A stretch of DNA of 64,000 nucleotides, from NCBI RefSeq assembly GCF_008123515.1, contig NZ_VSSR01000016.1:1-64000 (forward strand), read 5' to 3'. The DNA is from Bradyrhizobium cytisi (lineage in GTDB: Bacteria > Pseudomonadota > Alphaproteobacteria > Rhizobiales > Xanthobacteraceae). The notes below the pieces were generated by a model. The model ran no database searches. It saw nothing but the letters and a program-made list of their open reading frames with translations, and was not told the origin of the DNA. The translations under genes were made by a program, and so were the position numbers. Shown here in pieces: positions 52,525-62,890 of this stretch (position 1 is its first letter; the number at the start of each line of letters is the position of its first letter).

Positions 52525-52869
52525 ATGCACAGGCTTGCGCTGTGCGTTTGGCTCGCCGCGATGACGAGCGCCGCGTTCGCGTTCGACAACGGCCAGTACG
52601 ACAACGTTTCGCCCGACATCCGCGCCTGGTTCAAGAGTGTAATCGCGCCGAACGGCGTACCTTGCTGCGACATCTCCGATGGCCATCGCACCGACTACGA
52701 CGTGCGCAAAGGCACGTATTGGGTGCCGATCGAGGGACAATGGATGGAGGTGCCCGAGCGCGCCATCATCCGCGATCGCGGCAATCCGGTCGGCCAGGCC
52801 GTGGTGTGGTACGTCCACCACCGCGGCACCATCATCATCAATTGCTTCGTGCCCGCCGACGCAGTTTAA
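52525..52869 (+). CDS. secreted unknown protein
   Basis: 114 aa. Signal peptide (WLAAMTSAAFAF), then FDNGQYDNVSPDIRAWFKSVIAPNGVPCCDISDGHRTDYDVR..WVPIEGQWMEVPERAIIRDRGNPVGQAVVWYVHHRGTIIINCFVP. Adjacent Cys pair (PCC) and a Cys at the end. Conserved rhizobial type; function unknown. GAGGAGGATCGC precedes the ATG. Confidence 0.75.
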   Translation: MHRLALCVWLAAMTSAAFAFDNGQYDNVSPDIRAWFKSVIAPNGVPCCDISDGHRTDYDVRKGTYWVPIEGQWMEVPERAIIRDRGNPVGQAVVWYVHHRGTIIINCFVPADAV

Positions 52870-52939
52870 CGTCTTAAGATAGATATCGTTGGCGGACATG
52901 GCCCGATCGGGTAGTTTGACGCCGAACCGATCTGGAGGC

Positions 52940-53548
52940 ATGCCGTTGACCGACCTTTGCGCCGAAGACCTCGCCACCATCTATGCGAAGCCGACCCCGC
53001 GCGTGATCGCAAAGGCGCGTCCCGCGATCGACGTGCATGCGAAGAAGTTCATCGAGATGTCGCCGTTCTGCGTGCTCGCGACATCAGGCACCGACGGCAG
53101 CGTCGACGCCTCGCCGCGCGGCGGCAGCATCGGCTTCGTCCACGTCGCCGGCCCCAATCAACTACTGATGCCCGACCGTGCCGGCAACAACCGCATCGAC
53201 AGTTTCCGCAACGTCGTCGAGGGCTCGGGCTTCGTGCATCTGCTGTTCTTCGTGCCGGGCATCGACGAGACGCTGCGCGTCGGTGGGCGCGGCGCGCTGT
53301 CGGCCGACCCGGATTTGCTCGCTTCGATGGTCGAGTTCGGCAAGCCGCCGCGCGCGGTGCTGAGCGTTGCTGTCAACGAAGTTTATTTCCACTGCGGCAA
53401 GGCGCTGATGCGCTCAAAGCTCTGGGCGCCGGAGAAGGTGCAGCGCTCGGTGATGCCGAGCATCAGCCAGGTCATCCACGACCAGACCAGCCTCGGCGAG
53501 CCGGAGAGCCAGGAGATCGTGGAAGAGCGCTACAAGACGCAGCTCTAG
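52940..53548 (+). CDS. pyridoxamine phosphate oxidase-related FMN-binding protein
   Basis: 202 aa. HAKKFIEMSPFCVLATSGTDGSVDASPRGGSIGFVHVAGPNQLLMPDRAGNNRIDSFRNVVEGSGFVHLLFFVPG is the split-barrel flavin-reductase-like pattern (MSMEG_1061 type). FMN likely; substrate unknown. ATG 52940 lies two bases after GGAGG; TTG 52946 has the better spacing. Confidence 0.85.
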   Translation: MPLTDLCAEDLATIYAKPTPRVIAKARPAIDVHAKKFIEMSPFCVLATSGTDGSVDASPRGGSIGFVHVAGPNQLLMPDRAGNNRIDSFRNVVEGSGFVHLLFFVPGIDETLRVGGRGALSADPDLLASMVEFGKPPRAVLSVAVNEVYFHCGKALMRSKLWAPEKVQRSVMPSISQVIHDQTSLGEPESQEIVEERYKTQL

Positions 53549-53609
53549 ATCACAGCGTCGTCGCGGCCTTCGCCGGGACGACGTTGGAGTGCGCGGCTGC
53601 CGCCGGAGC

Positions 53610-54098
53610 TTAGTGCCCCTCGCCCTCGAGCCCGCCGACGTGCTTCTGGGTGTAGAGCTCGAGGCCGATGCGGCCGATCAGGTCGAGCTGGGTTTCGAGG
53701 AAGTCGATGTGATGCTCCTCGTCGCTCATCAGCTTCTCGAACAGGTCGCGCGTGACGTAGTCTTTGACGCTGTGGCAGTAGGTCGCCGCCTCCTGGTAGA
53801 GCGCCCGCGCGCTCATCTCGGCGGCGAGATCGCACTCGATGATCTCCTTGACGTTCTGACCGATGCGCAGGGGATCGAGCACCTGCATGTTCGGGAAGCC
53901 GTCGAAGAACAAAATCCGCTCAGTGAGCTTGTCGGCGTGCTCCATCTCCTCGATGGACTCTTTGCGCCAGACCTTGGCCATGTCGCGGAGACCCCAATTG
54001 TCGAGAAAGCGGTAGTGCAGCCAGTACTGGTTGATCGCAGTCAGTTCGTGACGCAGCGCCTTGTTGAGATAGTCGATAACTTTTGCGTCGCCCTGCAT
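53610..54098 (-). CDS. bfr: bacterioferritin
   Basis: 162 aa 24-mer iron-storage subunit. MQGDAKVIDYLNKALRHELTAINQYWLHYRFLDNWGL is canonical; ferroxidase ligands Glu18 (RHELTAINQY), Glu51 and His54 (EEMEHAD), Glu94, Glu127, and haem-axial Met52 in IEEMEHAD are kept. Stores iron as ferric mineral. Preceded by a perfect Irr-type iron control element at 54142-54158. Confidence 0.97.
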   Translation of the reverse strand: MQGDAKVIDYLNKALRHELTAINQYWLHYRFLDNWGLRDMAKVWRKESIEEMEHADKLTERILFFDGFPNMQVLDPLRIGQNVKEIIECDLAAEMSARALYQEAATYCHSVKDYVTRDLFEKLMSDEEHHIDFLETQLDLIGRIGLELYTQKHVGGLEGEGH

Positions 54099-54141
54099 GG
54101 TTCACTCCAGCTCTTGCAGTCCAAATCGGTCCTAAACCGAG

Positions 54142-54158
54142 TTTAGAACGCTTCTAAA
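54142..54158. promoter_or_regulatory. iron control element (Irr box) at bfr
   Basis: TTTAGAACGCTTCTAAA, a perfect palindrome with three-base centre, 44 bp upstream of the bfr start. Known consensus of rhizobial Irr sites; Irr should repress bfr when iron is low. Confidence 0.85.
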
Positions 54159-54230
54159 TGAGTTTACGAGCGAGGGCAACCGGCTACGGAGACGCGGCCG
54201 GGGAAAGCTCAGCCAAATTTGCGGAAGTTT

Positions 54231-54503
54231 TCAGCAGGCCGCGAGGGCGAACTGGGCAGGCTGGGCCGCCTCGTCATTGGCGGCCACGGTGTGGCTGTGC
54301 GGACAGCCGGAGCAGCACGACTTGGCACAGGGGCCGAGCGCTTCGTCGATAATGGTCTTGATGGTGCGGGCGCAGCGGCCGCATTCGGCGCTGCAGCCGA
54401 GGCATCCATAGATCTGCTTGGCATGACGCACGGCATCGTCGGACTCGGCGACGGCGGCGCGGATGTCGTCATCGCTCAGCACGTTACAGGAACAAACGAT
54501 CAT
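54231..54503 (-). CDS. bfd: bacterioferritin-associated ferredoxin
   Basis: 90 aa. The four Cys of a [2Fe-2S] BFD domain: CSCNVLSDDDIRAAV and YGCLGCSAECGRCARTI. Delivers electrons to Bfr for iron release. The C-terminus has an extra Cys cluster (CAKSCCSGCPHSH) outside the domain. Same strand as bfr, 127 bp upstream of it, with its own imperfect iron control element. Confidence 0.93.
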   Translation of the reverse strand: MIVCSCNVLSDDDIRAAVAESDDAVRHAKQIYGCLGCSAECGRCARTIKTIIDEALGPCAKSCCSGCPHSHTVAANDEAAQPAQFALAAC

Positions 54504-54613
54504 GGAAGCGGTAGGCCCTTCGGTGATGCGCCATCATCGATATTTAAGGAGCCGTCCGGATGCAAAAGGAAAAACCGGTATTTCAAGCTATTCCAAACTG
54601 GCCCGGAAACAGG

Positions 54614-54630
54614 CCTAGAACGGCTCTAAA
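54614..54630. promoter_or_regulatory. imperfect iron control element at bfd
   Basis: CCTAGAACGGCTCTAAA; compared with the consensus TTTAGAANNNTTCTAAA it differs at three positions. 111 bp upstream of the bfd start. Confidence 0.55.
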
Positions 54631-54670
54631 ATAGAGAGTTGCGCTGGATCAAGATGATGTCTGATCGGGC

Positions 54671-54964
54671 CTAATCGCTGCTCCCGCCTCCCCCACCATC
54701 GCTCCCGCCTCCGCAATCTCCACCCCCGCCGCTATCGCTCGTGGAGCAGCCTCCGCTGTCGGTTGAGCTTCCGGAACTGTCGCTGGAGAACCAGCTTCCG
54801 AGCGAGACGCCCTCATTCGTGGTATCCGAATAAGTATCGCTTCCGCCGTCGCCGCCTGCCCGGGCGCGCGGGCGTGGGGCGCGGCTCTGTAAATGGCTCA
54901 TCAGGGCATAGCCGACCACGCCGACGGCCGCGACGGCGATCAGGGCATTGGTCAGGATGTTCAT
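54671..54964 (-). CDS. membrane-anchored Gly/Ser/Asp-rich protein
   Basis: 97 aa. One membrane helix (LIAVAAVGVVGYALM), a short basic linker (RAPRPRARA), then low-complexity Gly/Ser/Asp ending CGGGSDGGGGGSSD with Cys residues. GGGAGG precedes ATG 54964. Function unknown. Confidence 0.65.
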   Translation of the reverse strand: MNILTNALIAVAAVGVVGYALMSHLQSRAPRPRARAGGDGGSDTYSDTTNEGVSLGSWFSSDSSGSSTDSGGCSTSDSGGGGDCGGGSDGGGGGSSD

Positions 54965-55100
54965 GTTCGCCTCCCAGGCATGAAATCGGCCATTTCTACC
55001 AATTGGTCGCACCCGGCCGATGCGCCGTTCATTGATCGTTCAAACGAAGTATGGAACTTTGGCCGCAAGAGTTCCGCATTCGCTGTGAAAGGTCGCCCAA

Positions 55101-55439
55101 ATGAAGAAGTCGGTTATGGCGGTCGCTGCCGCCGCCACCTTGGTTTTGGCTGCAGGTATGCCGGCCCATGCACAGCGTGGTGTCGCTGCCGGCGTCGCTG
55201 CCGGGATCATCGGCGGCGCCATCGTCGGTGGCGCGCTAGCCTCTCCGTATTATTACGGACCAGGTCCCGGCTACGCGTATGGTCCGGGCTACGGCCCCGG
55301 CTACTATCCGCCCCGTTATTACGCGCCGGGTCCCGGCTACGTCGCCGACGACTATTACGGCGATGGCTGTGTCTGGCAGAAGCAGCGCTTCTGGGACGGC
55401 TACGCCTGGCGCATCCGTCGCGTCCGAGTCTGTGGCTGA
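55101..55439 (+). CDS. small secreted Gly/Tyr-rich protein
   Basis: 112 aa. Signal peptide (AVAAAATLVLAAGMPAHA), a glycine-zipper-like segment (GVAAGVAAGIIGGAIVGGALA), a Tyr/Gly/Pro stretch, and a C-terminal unit CVWQKQRFWDGYAWRIRRVRVCG. The last unit is shared with the next gene. Likely envelope-associated; function unknown. Confidence 0.78.
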   Translation: MKKSVMAVAAAATLVLAAGMPAHAQRGVAAGVAAGIIGGAIVGGALASPYYYGPGPGYAYGPGYGPGYYPPRYYAPGPGYVADDYYGDGCVWQKQRFWDGYAWRIRRVRVCG

Positions 55440-55679
55440 GGCGCGTTAGCGCCGGTTCGATTCAGTCGACTGAGTTGAGCCGGTTCACAACGGATGCGCC
55501 GTTCATCTCCGGGCCCGAAAAAGACCGCTTTTTCTCGTCACAGCTCTGTGTGCGTTTACCGTGGATTGACCATTTGCGCGCTTCCTAGCTGCAAGGCCAA
55601 TTCCATCAGCGTGTGCGTGAACCTTTCAAACCCGGACGCTCCTAACGAGATGCGTCCATCTCCCAGGAGAGCCAAGAGC

Positions 55680-55964
55680 ATGAAGAAGACTATTGTTGCC
55701 GCCCTCACGGTTGCGACGGTCGCCGGTTCGCTGGTGACCGCCACTCCGTCCGCGCAGGCCCATGACGGCGTCGGTGTCGGCATCGCGGCCGGCCTGCTCG
55801 GCGGCGCGATCATCGGCGGCGCCATCGCGTCGAGCCGTCCCGCTTACGGCGGACCGGTGTACGTGGCCGAGCCCGGCCCGCCGCCCCCGCCCTGCTACTG
55901 GCAGCGCCAGCGCTATTGGGACGGCTATGGCTGGACCGTTCGTCCGGTTCGCGTCTGCTACTGA
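55680..55964 (+). CDS. small secreted Gly-rich protein, paralogue of the preceding gene
   Basis: 94 aa. Signal peptide ending in SAQA, glycine zipper GVGVGIAAGLLGGAIIGGAIA, and the C-terminal CYWQRQRYWDGYGWTVRPVRVC. AGGAGAGCC precedes the ATG. A tandem duplicate of 55101 that has diverged and lost the Tyr-rich middle. Confidence 0.78.
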   Translation: MKKTIVAALTVATVAGSLVTATPSAQAHDGVGVGIAAGLLGGAIIGGAIASSRPAYGGPVYVAEPGPPPPPCYWQRQRYWDGYGWTVRPVRVCY

Positions 55965-55999
55965 TCTGATCGCAAGGCGCTCATGAGCGCCGCGATCGA

Positions 56000-56036
56000 A
56001 GCCCGGCCGCGACCATCGGCCGGGCTTTTTCTTTTT
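56000..56036 (+). terminator. intrinsic terminator after the paralogue pair
   Basis: AGCCCGGCCG/CGGCCGGGCT stem with seven-base loop, then TTTTCTTTTTT. The convergent mltB-type gene begins 12 bp further. Confidence 0.88.
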
Positions 56037-56047
56037 TGGCGGCTTTG

Positions 56048-57274
56048 TTAGCGCGCCGCCTGGATCGAACGCAGCACCTCTTCGCTCGGCCAGCAATCGA
56101 CCTTGAGCCCGGCCGACTTCTGATAGGCGCCGAGAGCTGCGCGCGTCTGCATGCCGGCCTTGCCGTCGATCTTGTCCTTGTAGAGCCCGGCGCGCGTCAG
56201 CCCGCGCTGCATCGTCTCGACGTCCTTGGTGCGCAATTGCTTCGACGCGGACCACGGCGTCGCGAACGGGAGCGGGCTCGTCATGCGGTCGCTCAGATGA
56301 CCGACGAACAGCACATAGAGATCGGAGAAATTATATTCCTTGATGACGAAGTAGTTCTTCGTGGTCAGGAACGCCGGACCATAGATGCCCTCCGGCTGGA
56401 GCAGTGATGCCGGCTGCGCCTGCTCCGCCGCGCTGAGCCGCTCGCCGCGCACCGGCACAAAGCCTTCACGCAACCACTGGCCGATCGGCTTCGTCACCTC
56501 GGGCACGCCGGTGGTGCAGTCGACCTTCGCCGGCGCCTTCACCTCATAGGCCCAGCGCACACCGCCCTGCCAGCCCTTGTTGACGAGCTGCTGCGCAGCA
56601 GAGGCCAGCGCATCCGGCACCGAGTGCCAGATGTCGATGCGGCCGTCGCCGTCGAAATCGACGCCGTGCTTGTAATATTCGGACGGCAGGAACTGCGTGA
56701 GCCCGGTGGCGCCGGCCCAGGACGAGCGCATGTCCTTGCGCGTCACCACGCCCTCGCCGAGGATCTTCAGCGAGAGGATGAACTCGTTGCGATAGGTGTC
56801 CTTGCGCCGGCCGACATAGGCCTGCGTCGCCAGCACGCGAACGAGATCGTAGGGCAGCGTGTAGCGGCCGTAGTCGGTCTCGCGGCCCCAGATCGCGAGC
56901 ATGACGGTGGCCGGCACGCCGGAATTCTTCTCGATCTTCGTCAGCGCGGCATTGTATTTCTGCAGCAACCGCTGCCCCTCGCCCGCGAGATTCGCAATCG
57001 AGCCTTCCCTGACATAGTCCGCCGGCACCTGCACGAACTCGGCCTGCGATGGCGCGCCGGTCGCGGGCCGCCCGGGCAGGATCAGATCAGGCAGCTTGTA
57101 ATCCGGCTCGAGCCCGCGCGTCTGTTGATCGAACGTCGCGCGCGAGACGCCGGCCTCTTGCGCTTCCGGCCAGAGCGAGGCGATGAATTGCGTGAAGGCT
57201 GCATCGGCGGCCTGGGCGGACGACCAGCCACAGGTGATCACGATCACCGCAGCGATGAGCGCCCGCCGCATCAT
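56048..57274 (-). CDS. lytic murein transglycosylase, MltB family
   Basis: 408 aa. Signal peptide (ALIAAVIVITCGWSSAQA), SLT_2/MltB domain with catalytic Glu in AIWGRETDYGRYTLPYD, DMRSSWAGATGLTQFLPSEYYKHGVDFDGDGRIDIW, and a C-terminal peptidoglycan-binding domain (residues about 345-400, VETMQRGLTRAGLYKDKIDGKAGMQTRAALGAYQ). Secreted or membrane-associated. ATG 57274 is used; a GTG and ATG nearby are alternatives. Lies seven bases downstream of ettA. Confidence 0.92.
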   Translation of the reverse strand: MMRRALIAAVIVITCGWSSAQAADAAFTQFIASLWPEAQEAGVSRATFDQQTRGLEPDYKLPDLILPGRPATGAPSQAEFVQVPADYVREGSIANLAGEGQRLLQKYNAALTKIEKNSGVPATVMLAIWGRETDYGRYTLPYDLVRVLATQAYVGRRKDTYRNEFILSLKILGEGVVTRKDMRSSWAGATGLTQFLPSEYYKHGVDFDGDGRIDIWHSVPDALASAAQQLVNKGWQGGVRWAYEVKAPAKVDCTTGVPEVTKPIGQWLREGFVPVRGERLSAAEQAQPASLLQPEGIYGPAFLTTKNYFVIKEYNFSDLYVLFVGHLSDRMTSPLPFATPWSASKQLRTKDVETMQRGLTRAGLYKDKIDGKAGMQTRAALGAYQKSAGLKVDCWPSEEVLRSIQAAR

Positions 57275-57281
57275 CACGCAG

Positions 57282-58931
<1,650 letters not shown>

Positions 58932-59164
58932 CGGTCCCGTGAAACCTTCAATTTGAGGATATTTGCTTGCTGCCGATGTAGCGATCCCGCCCCCAAAGGG
59001 CAATGTTTTCCCCCCGTTCACCACGGATGAATACTGGGCAGATACCATCCGGAGCCCGATCCGGACAATTGAAACCATTTTTTAATAAAGCAGGCCAAAG
59101 CTCGGTTTCGCGCGGCAACAGCGCCACCCGCTCAGAATGAACGGGGAGCACAGCGAGGCCCATC

Positions 59165-59380
59165 ATGGCTCTGATCGAGACCCATTCCCTTCCTGTTCCG
59201 GCACAAGCCGGCCGCACCTCTGCGCTCGTCTCGGAGATCAAGGGCTTCTGGAAGCGCTTCTTCGCCACCGCTTTCAACCCCTACCGGCCCGAACTGCACT
59301 ACATGCGTGGCCCCGGCCCTGCCTGGCGCGCCAAGCACGGCATGGATGCGCCGATCCGGCTGAAGCCCCGCAAGGTCTGA
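59165..59380 (+). CDS. small conserved protein
   Basis: 71 aa. MALIETHSLPVPAQAGRTSALVSEIKGFWKRFFATAFNPYRPELHYMRGPGPAWRAKHGMDAPIRLKPRKV. No signal peptide; amphipathic helix in the middle (EIKGFWKRFFATAF). I recall it as a Bradyrhizobium conserved small protein. GAGG six bases upstream. Confidence 0.65.
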   Translation: MALIETHSLPVPAQAGRTSALVSEIKGFWKRFFATAFNPYRPELHYMRGPGPAWRAKHGMDAPIRLKPRKV

Positions 59381-59530
59381 GCCGCCGCTCTCTCTCTCTC
59401 GGATTTTGCCTACGGATTTTTGAAGACCCAGACTGCTTGCACGCAAGCATGATTGCGCGCAACCATGGCCCGGTTCCGACGGTGGCGCCCCTCCGACTGA
59501 CGCGCCACCTCTCGCCATGGATGAACGCTG

Positions 59531-60493
59531 ATGACGCGGCTGCGCTGTGCAATTCTCGACGACTATTTCAACCTCGCCCTCGACGTCGCCGACTGGGCGA
59601 AACTATCCGACCGCGTCGATGTCACCGTGTTCGGCCATCCCTTTGCCTCGGAGCAGGCCGCAGCCAGCGCGCTGGCCGATTTCGAGATCGTCTGCGCGAT
59701 GCGTGAGCGCACCGCGTTCCCTAGGAGCCTGTTCGACAAGTTGCCGAGGCTGAAGCTGCTGCTTACCTCCGGAATGCGCAATGCCGCGATAGACATCGAG
59801 GCCGCGAAGGCGCGCGGCGTCGCCATCGGCGGCACGCAATATTCCCGCGATCCGACCGCGCCGCTCACCATGGGCCTGATCCTGGAACTGACCCGCGGCA
59901 TCGGCCGCGAGAATGCGCGCATGCATGCGGGCGAGCCCTGGCAGACTTTTGCCGGCGTCGAGATCGAGGGCCTCACGCTCGGCATCGTCGGCCTCGGCAA
60001 GCTCGGCACCAAGATGGCCGGCATCGCCAAGACATTCGGCATGAACGTGATCGCCTGGAGCCCCAACCTCACGCCGGAGAAGTGCGCGGCGGTCGGCGTC
60101 GGCTACGCCACCAAGGAGGAGCTGTTCGCCAAGGCCGATATCGTCACCATCCATGTGGTGCTGAGCGACCGCTCACGCGGCCTCGTCAGCCGCGCGGACC
60201 TCGCGCGGATGAAGCCGACCGCCTTCCTCGTCAACACTGCGCGTGGGCCGATCGTGGACGAGCAGGCACTGCTCGAAGCCTTGCAGCAACGGAAGATCGC
60301 GGGCGCCGGCATCGACGTGTTCTCGGTCGAGCCGCTGCCGGTCGACCATCCCTTCCGCAAGCTCGACAATCTCGTGCTGACGCCGCATCTCGGCTACGCG
60401 ACCGAGGACGGCCTGCGTATCCATTACGGCCAGATGGTCGAGGCGATCGACGCCTTCACTGAGGGTAATGAGCTGCCGCGCAAGCTCGCCTGA
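59531..60493 (+). CDS. D-2-hydroxyacid dehydrogenase
   Basis: 320 aa. Rossmann motif GIVGLGKLGTKMAGIAKTFG, catalytic Arg in NTARGPIVDE, Glu in DVFSVEPLP, His in LTPHLGYATEDG. Acts on an unknown 2-hydroxy/2-keto acid with NAD(P)H. Confidence 0.93.
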   Translation: MTRLRCAILDDYFNLALDVADWAKLSDRVDVTVFGHPFASEQAAASALADFEIVCAMRERTAFPRSLFDKLPRLKLLLTSGMRNAAIDIEAAKARGVAIGGTQYSRDPTAPLTMGLILELTRGIGRENARMHAGEPWQTFAGVEIEGLTLGIVGLGKLGTKMAGIAKTFGMNVIAWSPNLTPEKCAAVGVGYATKEELFAKADIVTIHVVLSDRSRGLVSRADLARMKPTAFLVNTARGPIVDEQALLEALQQRKIAGAGIDVFSVEPLPVDHPFRKLDNLVLTPHLGYATEDGLRIHYGQMVEAIDAFTEGNELPRKLA

Positions 60494-60515
60494 AGCGACG
60501 CAGATCTCGAACGAC

Positions 60516-60542
60516 GAAGGGCGTGCCGATGGCACGCCCTTC
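60516..60542. terminator. bidirectional hairpin between the dehydrogenase and L,D-transpeptidase genes
   Basis: Perfect 12-bp stem GAAGGGCGTGCC/GGCACGCCCTTC with a three-base loop; T-rich tail is weak on both sides. Confidence 0.6.
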
Positions 60543-60566
60543 TCGATCTCAATTGTCGCTTAGCGC

Positions 60567-61748
60567 TTAGCGCACGGTGACCGGTGCGGGCAGCGGCGGC
60601 ACCACCGTCGGCTGCGTGCCGGGGACCGGACCTGCCTGGGCGGCCATCGGAGCGGGACCGGGCGCAGGCGCCGCCGACGCAGTCGCGGTGCCCGGCGGCG
60701 GACTACCCTGCATCACCACCACGCGGGTCCCGACCTTGGCGCGGTCGAACAGATCCGAGACGTCCTCATTCAGCATGCCGATACAGCCGGAGGAGACGAA
60801 CTTGCCGATCGTCGAAGGCTGGTTGGTGCCGTGGATGCGATAGACGGTCGAGCCAAGATACATGGCGCGGGCACCGAGCGGATTGCCTTCGCCGCCGGCC
60901 ATGAAGCGCGGCAGATAGGGCTGGCGCTCGATCATTTCCACCGGCGGATGCCAATCCGGCCACTCGGCCTTGCGGGTGATCTTCTGCACGCCGGTCCAGG
61001 TGAAGCCGTCGCGGCCGACGCGGACGCCGTAGCGGATCGCACGGCCATTGCCGAGGACGTAATAGAGGTAGGTGTTCGGAGTATCGACCACGATGGTGCC
61101 AGCCGGCTCCTTGGTCTGGAACGCGACTTCCTGGCGGCGCAGGTTCGCCGCCAGCTGCGCCGGTGCTGCGTCAGGCTGCTCCTCGGGCGGCAGTGACGCC
61201 ACCGACATCGGCCGGCCACCGGCACCAGGCTGCGGCGACATCGCTCCGGTCGCGGCCGGGCCACCAACGGCTTCCGGCGGACGCATGCCATCACTGGCGG
61301 GCGCCTGGCCCGGACGGTCGGCATAGATCACCGCGGGCGGGCCGGCAGGGCGGCCGTAGCGGGGATCATCGGGTGACATCACCGGGCCCTGCGGCGGCGC
61401 GGCGGAATAGACGGGCGGAGCGCCAGCCGGACGGCCGTAACGCGGATCATCGGGCGACATCACCGGACCCTGCGGCGGGGCAGCCGAATAGACCGGGGGA
61501 GCGCCGGCCGGGCGGCCGTAGCGCGGATCGTCAGCCGGACCCGGCGGCGGCAGCGAGGCCTGCGGCATCGCGTCGTCGTCATCCTCCAGCGCGTCGAAAT
61601 TCGGGGTGCGGTCGCCGGGCCGATATTCGGCCGGAGCGCCGTAGCTCGGCGCCTGCTGAACCGGATAGCTCTGGGCCTGTGCGAGCGAGGTTCCCGCCGC
61701 AGCGACTGTTGCGGCAGCGCATATCGTCAGAAAATGTTTGATCATCAT
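60567..61748 (-). CDS. secreted L,D-transpeptidase with 27-residue repeats
   Basis: 393 aa. Signal peptide (ICAAATVAAAGTSLAQA), Pro/Gly-rich linker with two full copies of a 27-residue unit DDPRYGRPAGAPPVYSAAPP.. and a third partial one (residues about 70-135), then the YkuD domain from GTIVVDTPNTYLYYVL with IHGTNQPSTIG..SSGCIGML. The second domain part is closely related to the gene at 6344. The C-terminus is Pro/Ala-rich. Start ATG 61748, the first Met of MMIKHFL. Confidence 0.9.
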   Translation of the reverse strand: MMIKHFLTICAAATVAAAGTSLAQAQSYPVQQAPSYGAPAEYRPGDRTPNFDALEDDDDAMPQASLPPPGPADDPRYGRPAGAPPVYSAAPPQGPVMSPDDPRYGRPAGAPPVYSAAPPQGPVMSPDDPRYGRPAGPPAVIYADRPGQAPASDGMRPPEAVGGPAATGAMSPQPGAGGRPMSVASLPPEEQPDAAPAQLAANLRRQEVAFQTKEPAGTIVVDTPNTYLYYVLGNGRAIRYGVRVGRDGFTWTGVQKITRKAEWPDWHPPVEMIERQPYLPRFMAGGEGNPLGARAMYLGSTVYRIHGTNQPSTIGKFVSSGCIGMLNEDVSDLFDRAKVGTRVVVMQGSPPPGTATASAAPAPGPAPMAAQAGPVPGTQPTVVPPLPAPVTVR

Positions 61749-62108
61749 CGCTCTTGTATAGCCCCCGGGCCCCGTCCGAGCCGTTAACGGCCACATGACC
61801 GAAGATAGCGGCACATTCAAGACATGGCAGGCTGATTTGTGCCTGATTTAGCGATTTGTGATGCAATCGCACACAGTTGCTCCGTTGCATCACGGGGATG
61901 GAAATCGCATCGCGCCGTAGATTGCCGGAGTTATCAGCCCGATTTTTACGGAACGGCGCGGAGACGTTGCGATATGGTCGAATCAGCCTGATTCGCCACC
62001 GATTTGAGCTCGGATCCAGCGTGGCGAACGCGGCAATCGGTATCGTCACCGCGTTCAGATGGCTCGTGGGCCCTGGCCAGCCGCCGGGGCGGAATTCGTA
62101 ACCCGTCA
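61749..62108. other. 360-bp intergenic region with an inverted repeat
   Basis: No gene. Arms GTGATGCAA (61858-61866) and TTGCATCAC (61885-61893) form a perfect 9-bp inverted repeat with an 18-bp spacer, possibly an operator between two divergent genes. Short ORFs are shadows. Confidence 0.5.
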
Positions 62109-62888
62109 ATGCTTCCCGGCTTTCGCTTCCTGCTTGCCGCGATCCTGCTGTCTGCCTCCATCCTGGTGTTCGGCCTGGGAGCCGCCTCACTGCTGCGGGC
62201 GAGCCACGAGCAGTATGTCAGCAACCCGTCCTGGCGGAGCGGCCCGCAGGAGCAGGTGTTCGCGCAAGCCTCCGAGCCGGCCCAGCCGGTGCTCGCGGCG
62301 CTCCGCGTGGAGCCGGTCGCACCTGATGCCAACGAGGCGGCGCCCGCAATGCAGGACCAGGTCCCGAGCATCGGTCTGCCCGCGGTCCAGACCGCGCCCG
62401 AGCAGATGGCCGCAGTGACGCTCGAGGCCAAGGTCCAGCCTGAGCCTCAGATCGCCGTCGCGTCACCCGCAGAGCCGGCTGCGCCCGTCACCGACGTGAC
62501 AGCCCCCGAGCAAGCCAGGATCCAGGCTGCGGCTCCTGCGCCCGCCGACACACTCACCCTGGCCGACACGAGTGCTTCCATCACCACCACGACGCCGGCC
62601 CCGGCGATGAGCGCCACCGACGTGCCGCGAACCGCGACACCGGCGCTGGCATCGCGCGTGAGCGACATTGCAGCAGCCAGGGTGGCTGCGCTGAACGACC
62701 TCGCGCCGACGAAGTCCAAAGCCGGCAGCGCGACGCAAGCGAGCAAGCCGCGCGCGCACAAGCCGAAGAAGCGTCACCGCATCGTACGGCGTCCGCCGCC
62801 TCAGCAGTTACAACGATCACTCGATCCGTTCGGCCAGCAGCAGCAGCAGCAGCAGACGCTCGCCACGACCGCCACGCGCACGCGCTGA
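62109..62888 (+). CDS. membrane-anchored Pro/Ala-rich protein
   Basis: 259 aa. N-terminal membrane helix (FLLAAILLSASILVFGLGAASLL), a long Pro/Ala/Val-rich part (residues about 50-190), a basic segment (SKPRAHKPKKRHRIVRR) and a Gln run (FGQQQQQQQ). No catalytic domain. Possibly a periplasmic spacer or wall-spanning protein; function unknown. ATG 62109 without a good ribosome site. Confidence 0.6.
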   Translation: MLPGFRFLLAAILLSASILVFGLGAASLLRASHEQYVSNPSWRSGPQEQVFAQASEPAQPVLAALRVEPVAPDANEAAPAMQDQVPSIGLPAVQTAPEQMAAVTLEAKVQPEPQIAVASPAEPAAPVTDVTAPEQARIQAAAPAPADTLTLADTSASITTTTPAPAMSATDVPRTATPALASRVSDIAAARVAALNDLAPTKSKAGSATQASKPRAHKPKKRHRIVRRPPPQQLQRSLDPFGQQQQQQQTLATTATRTR

Positions 62889-62890
62889 CC

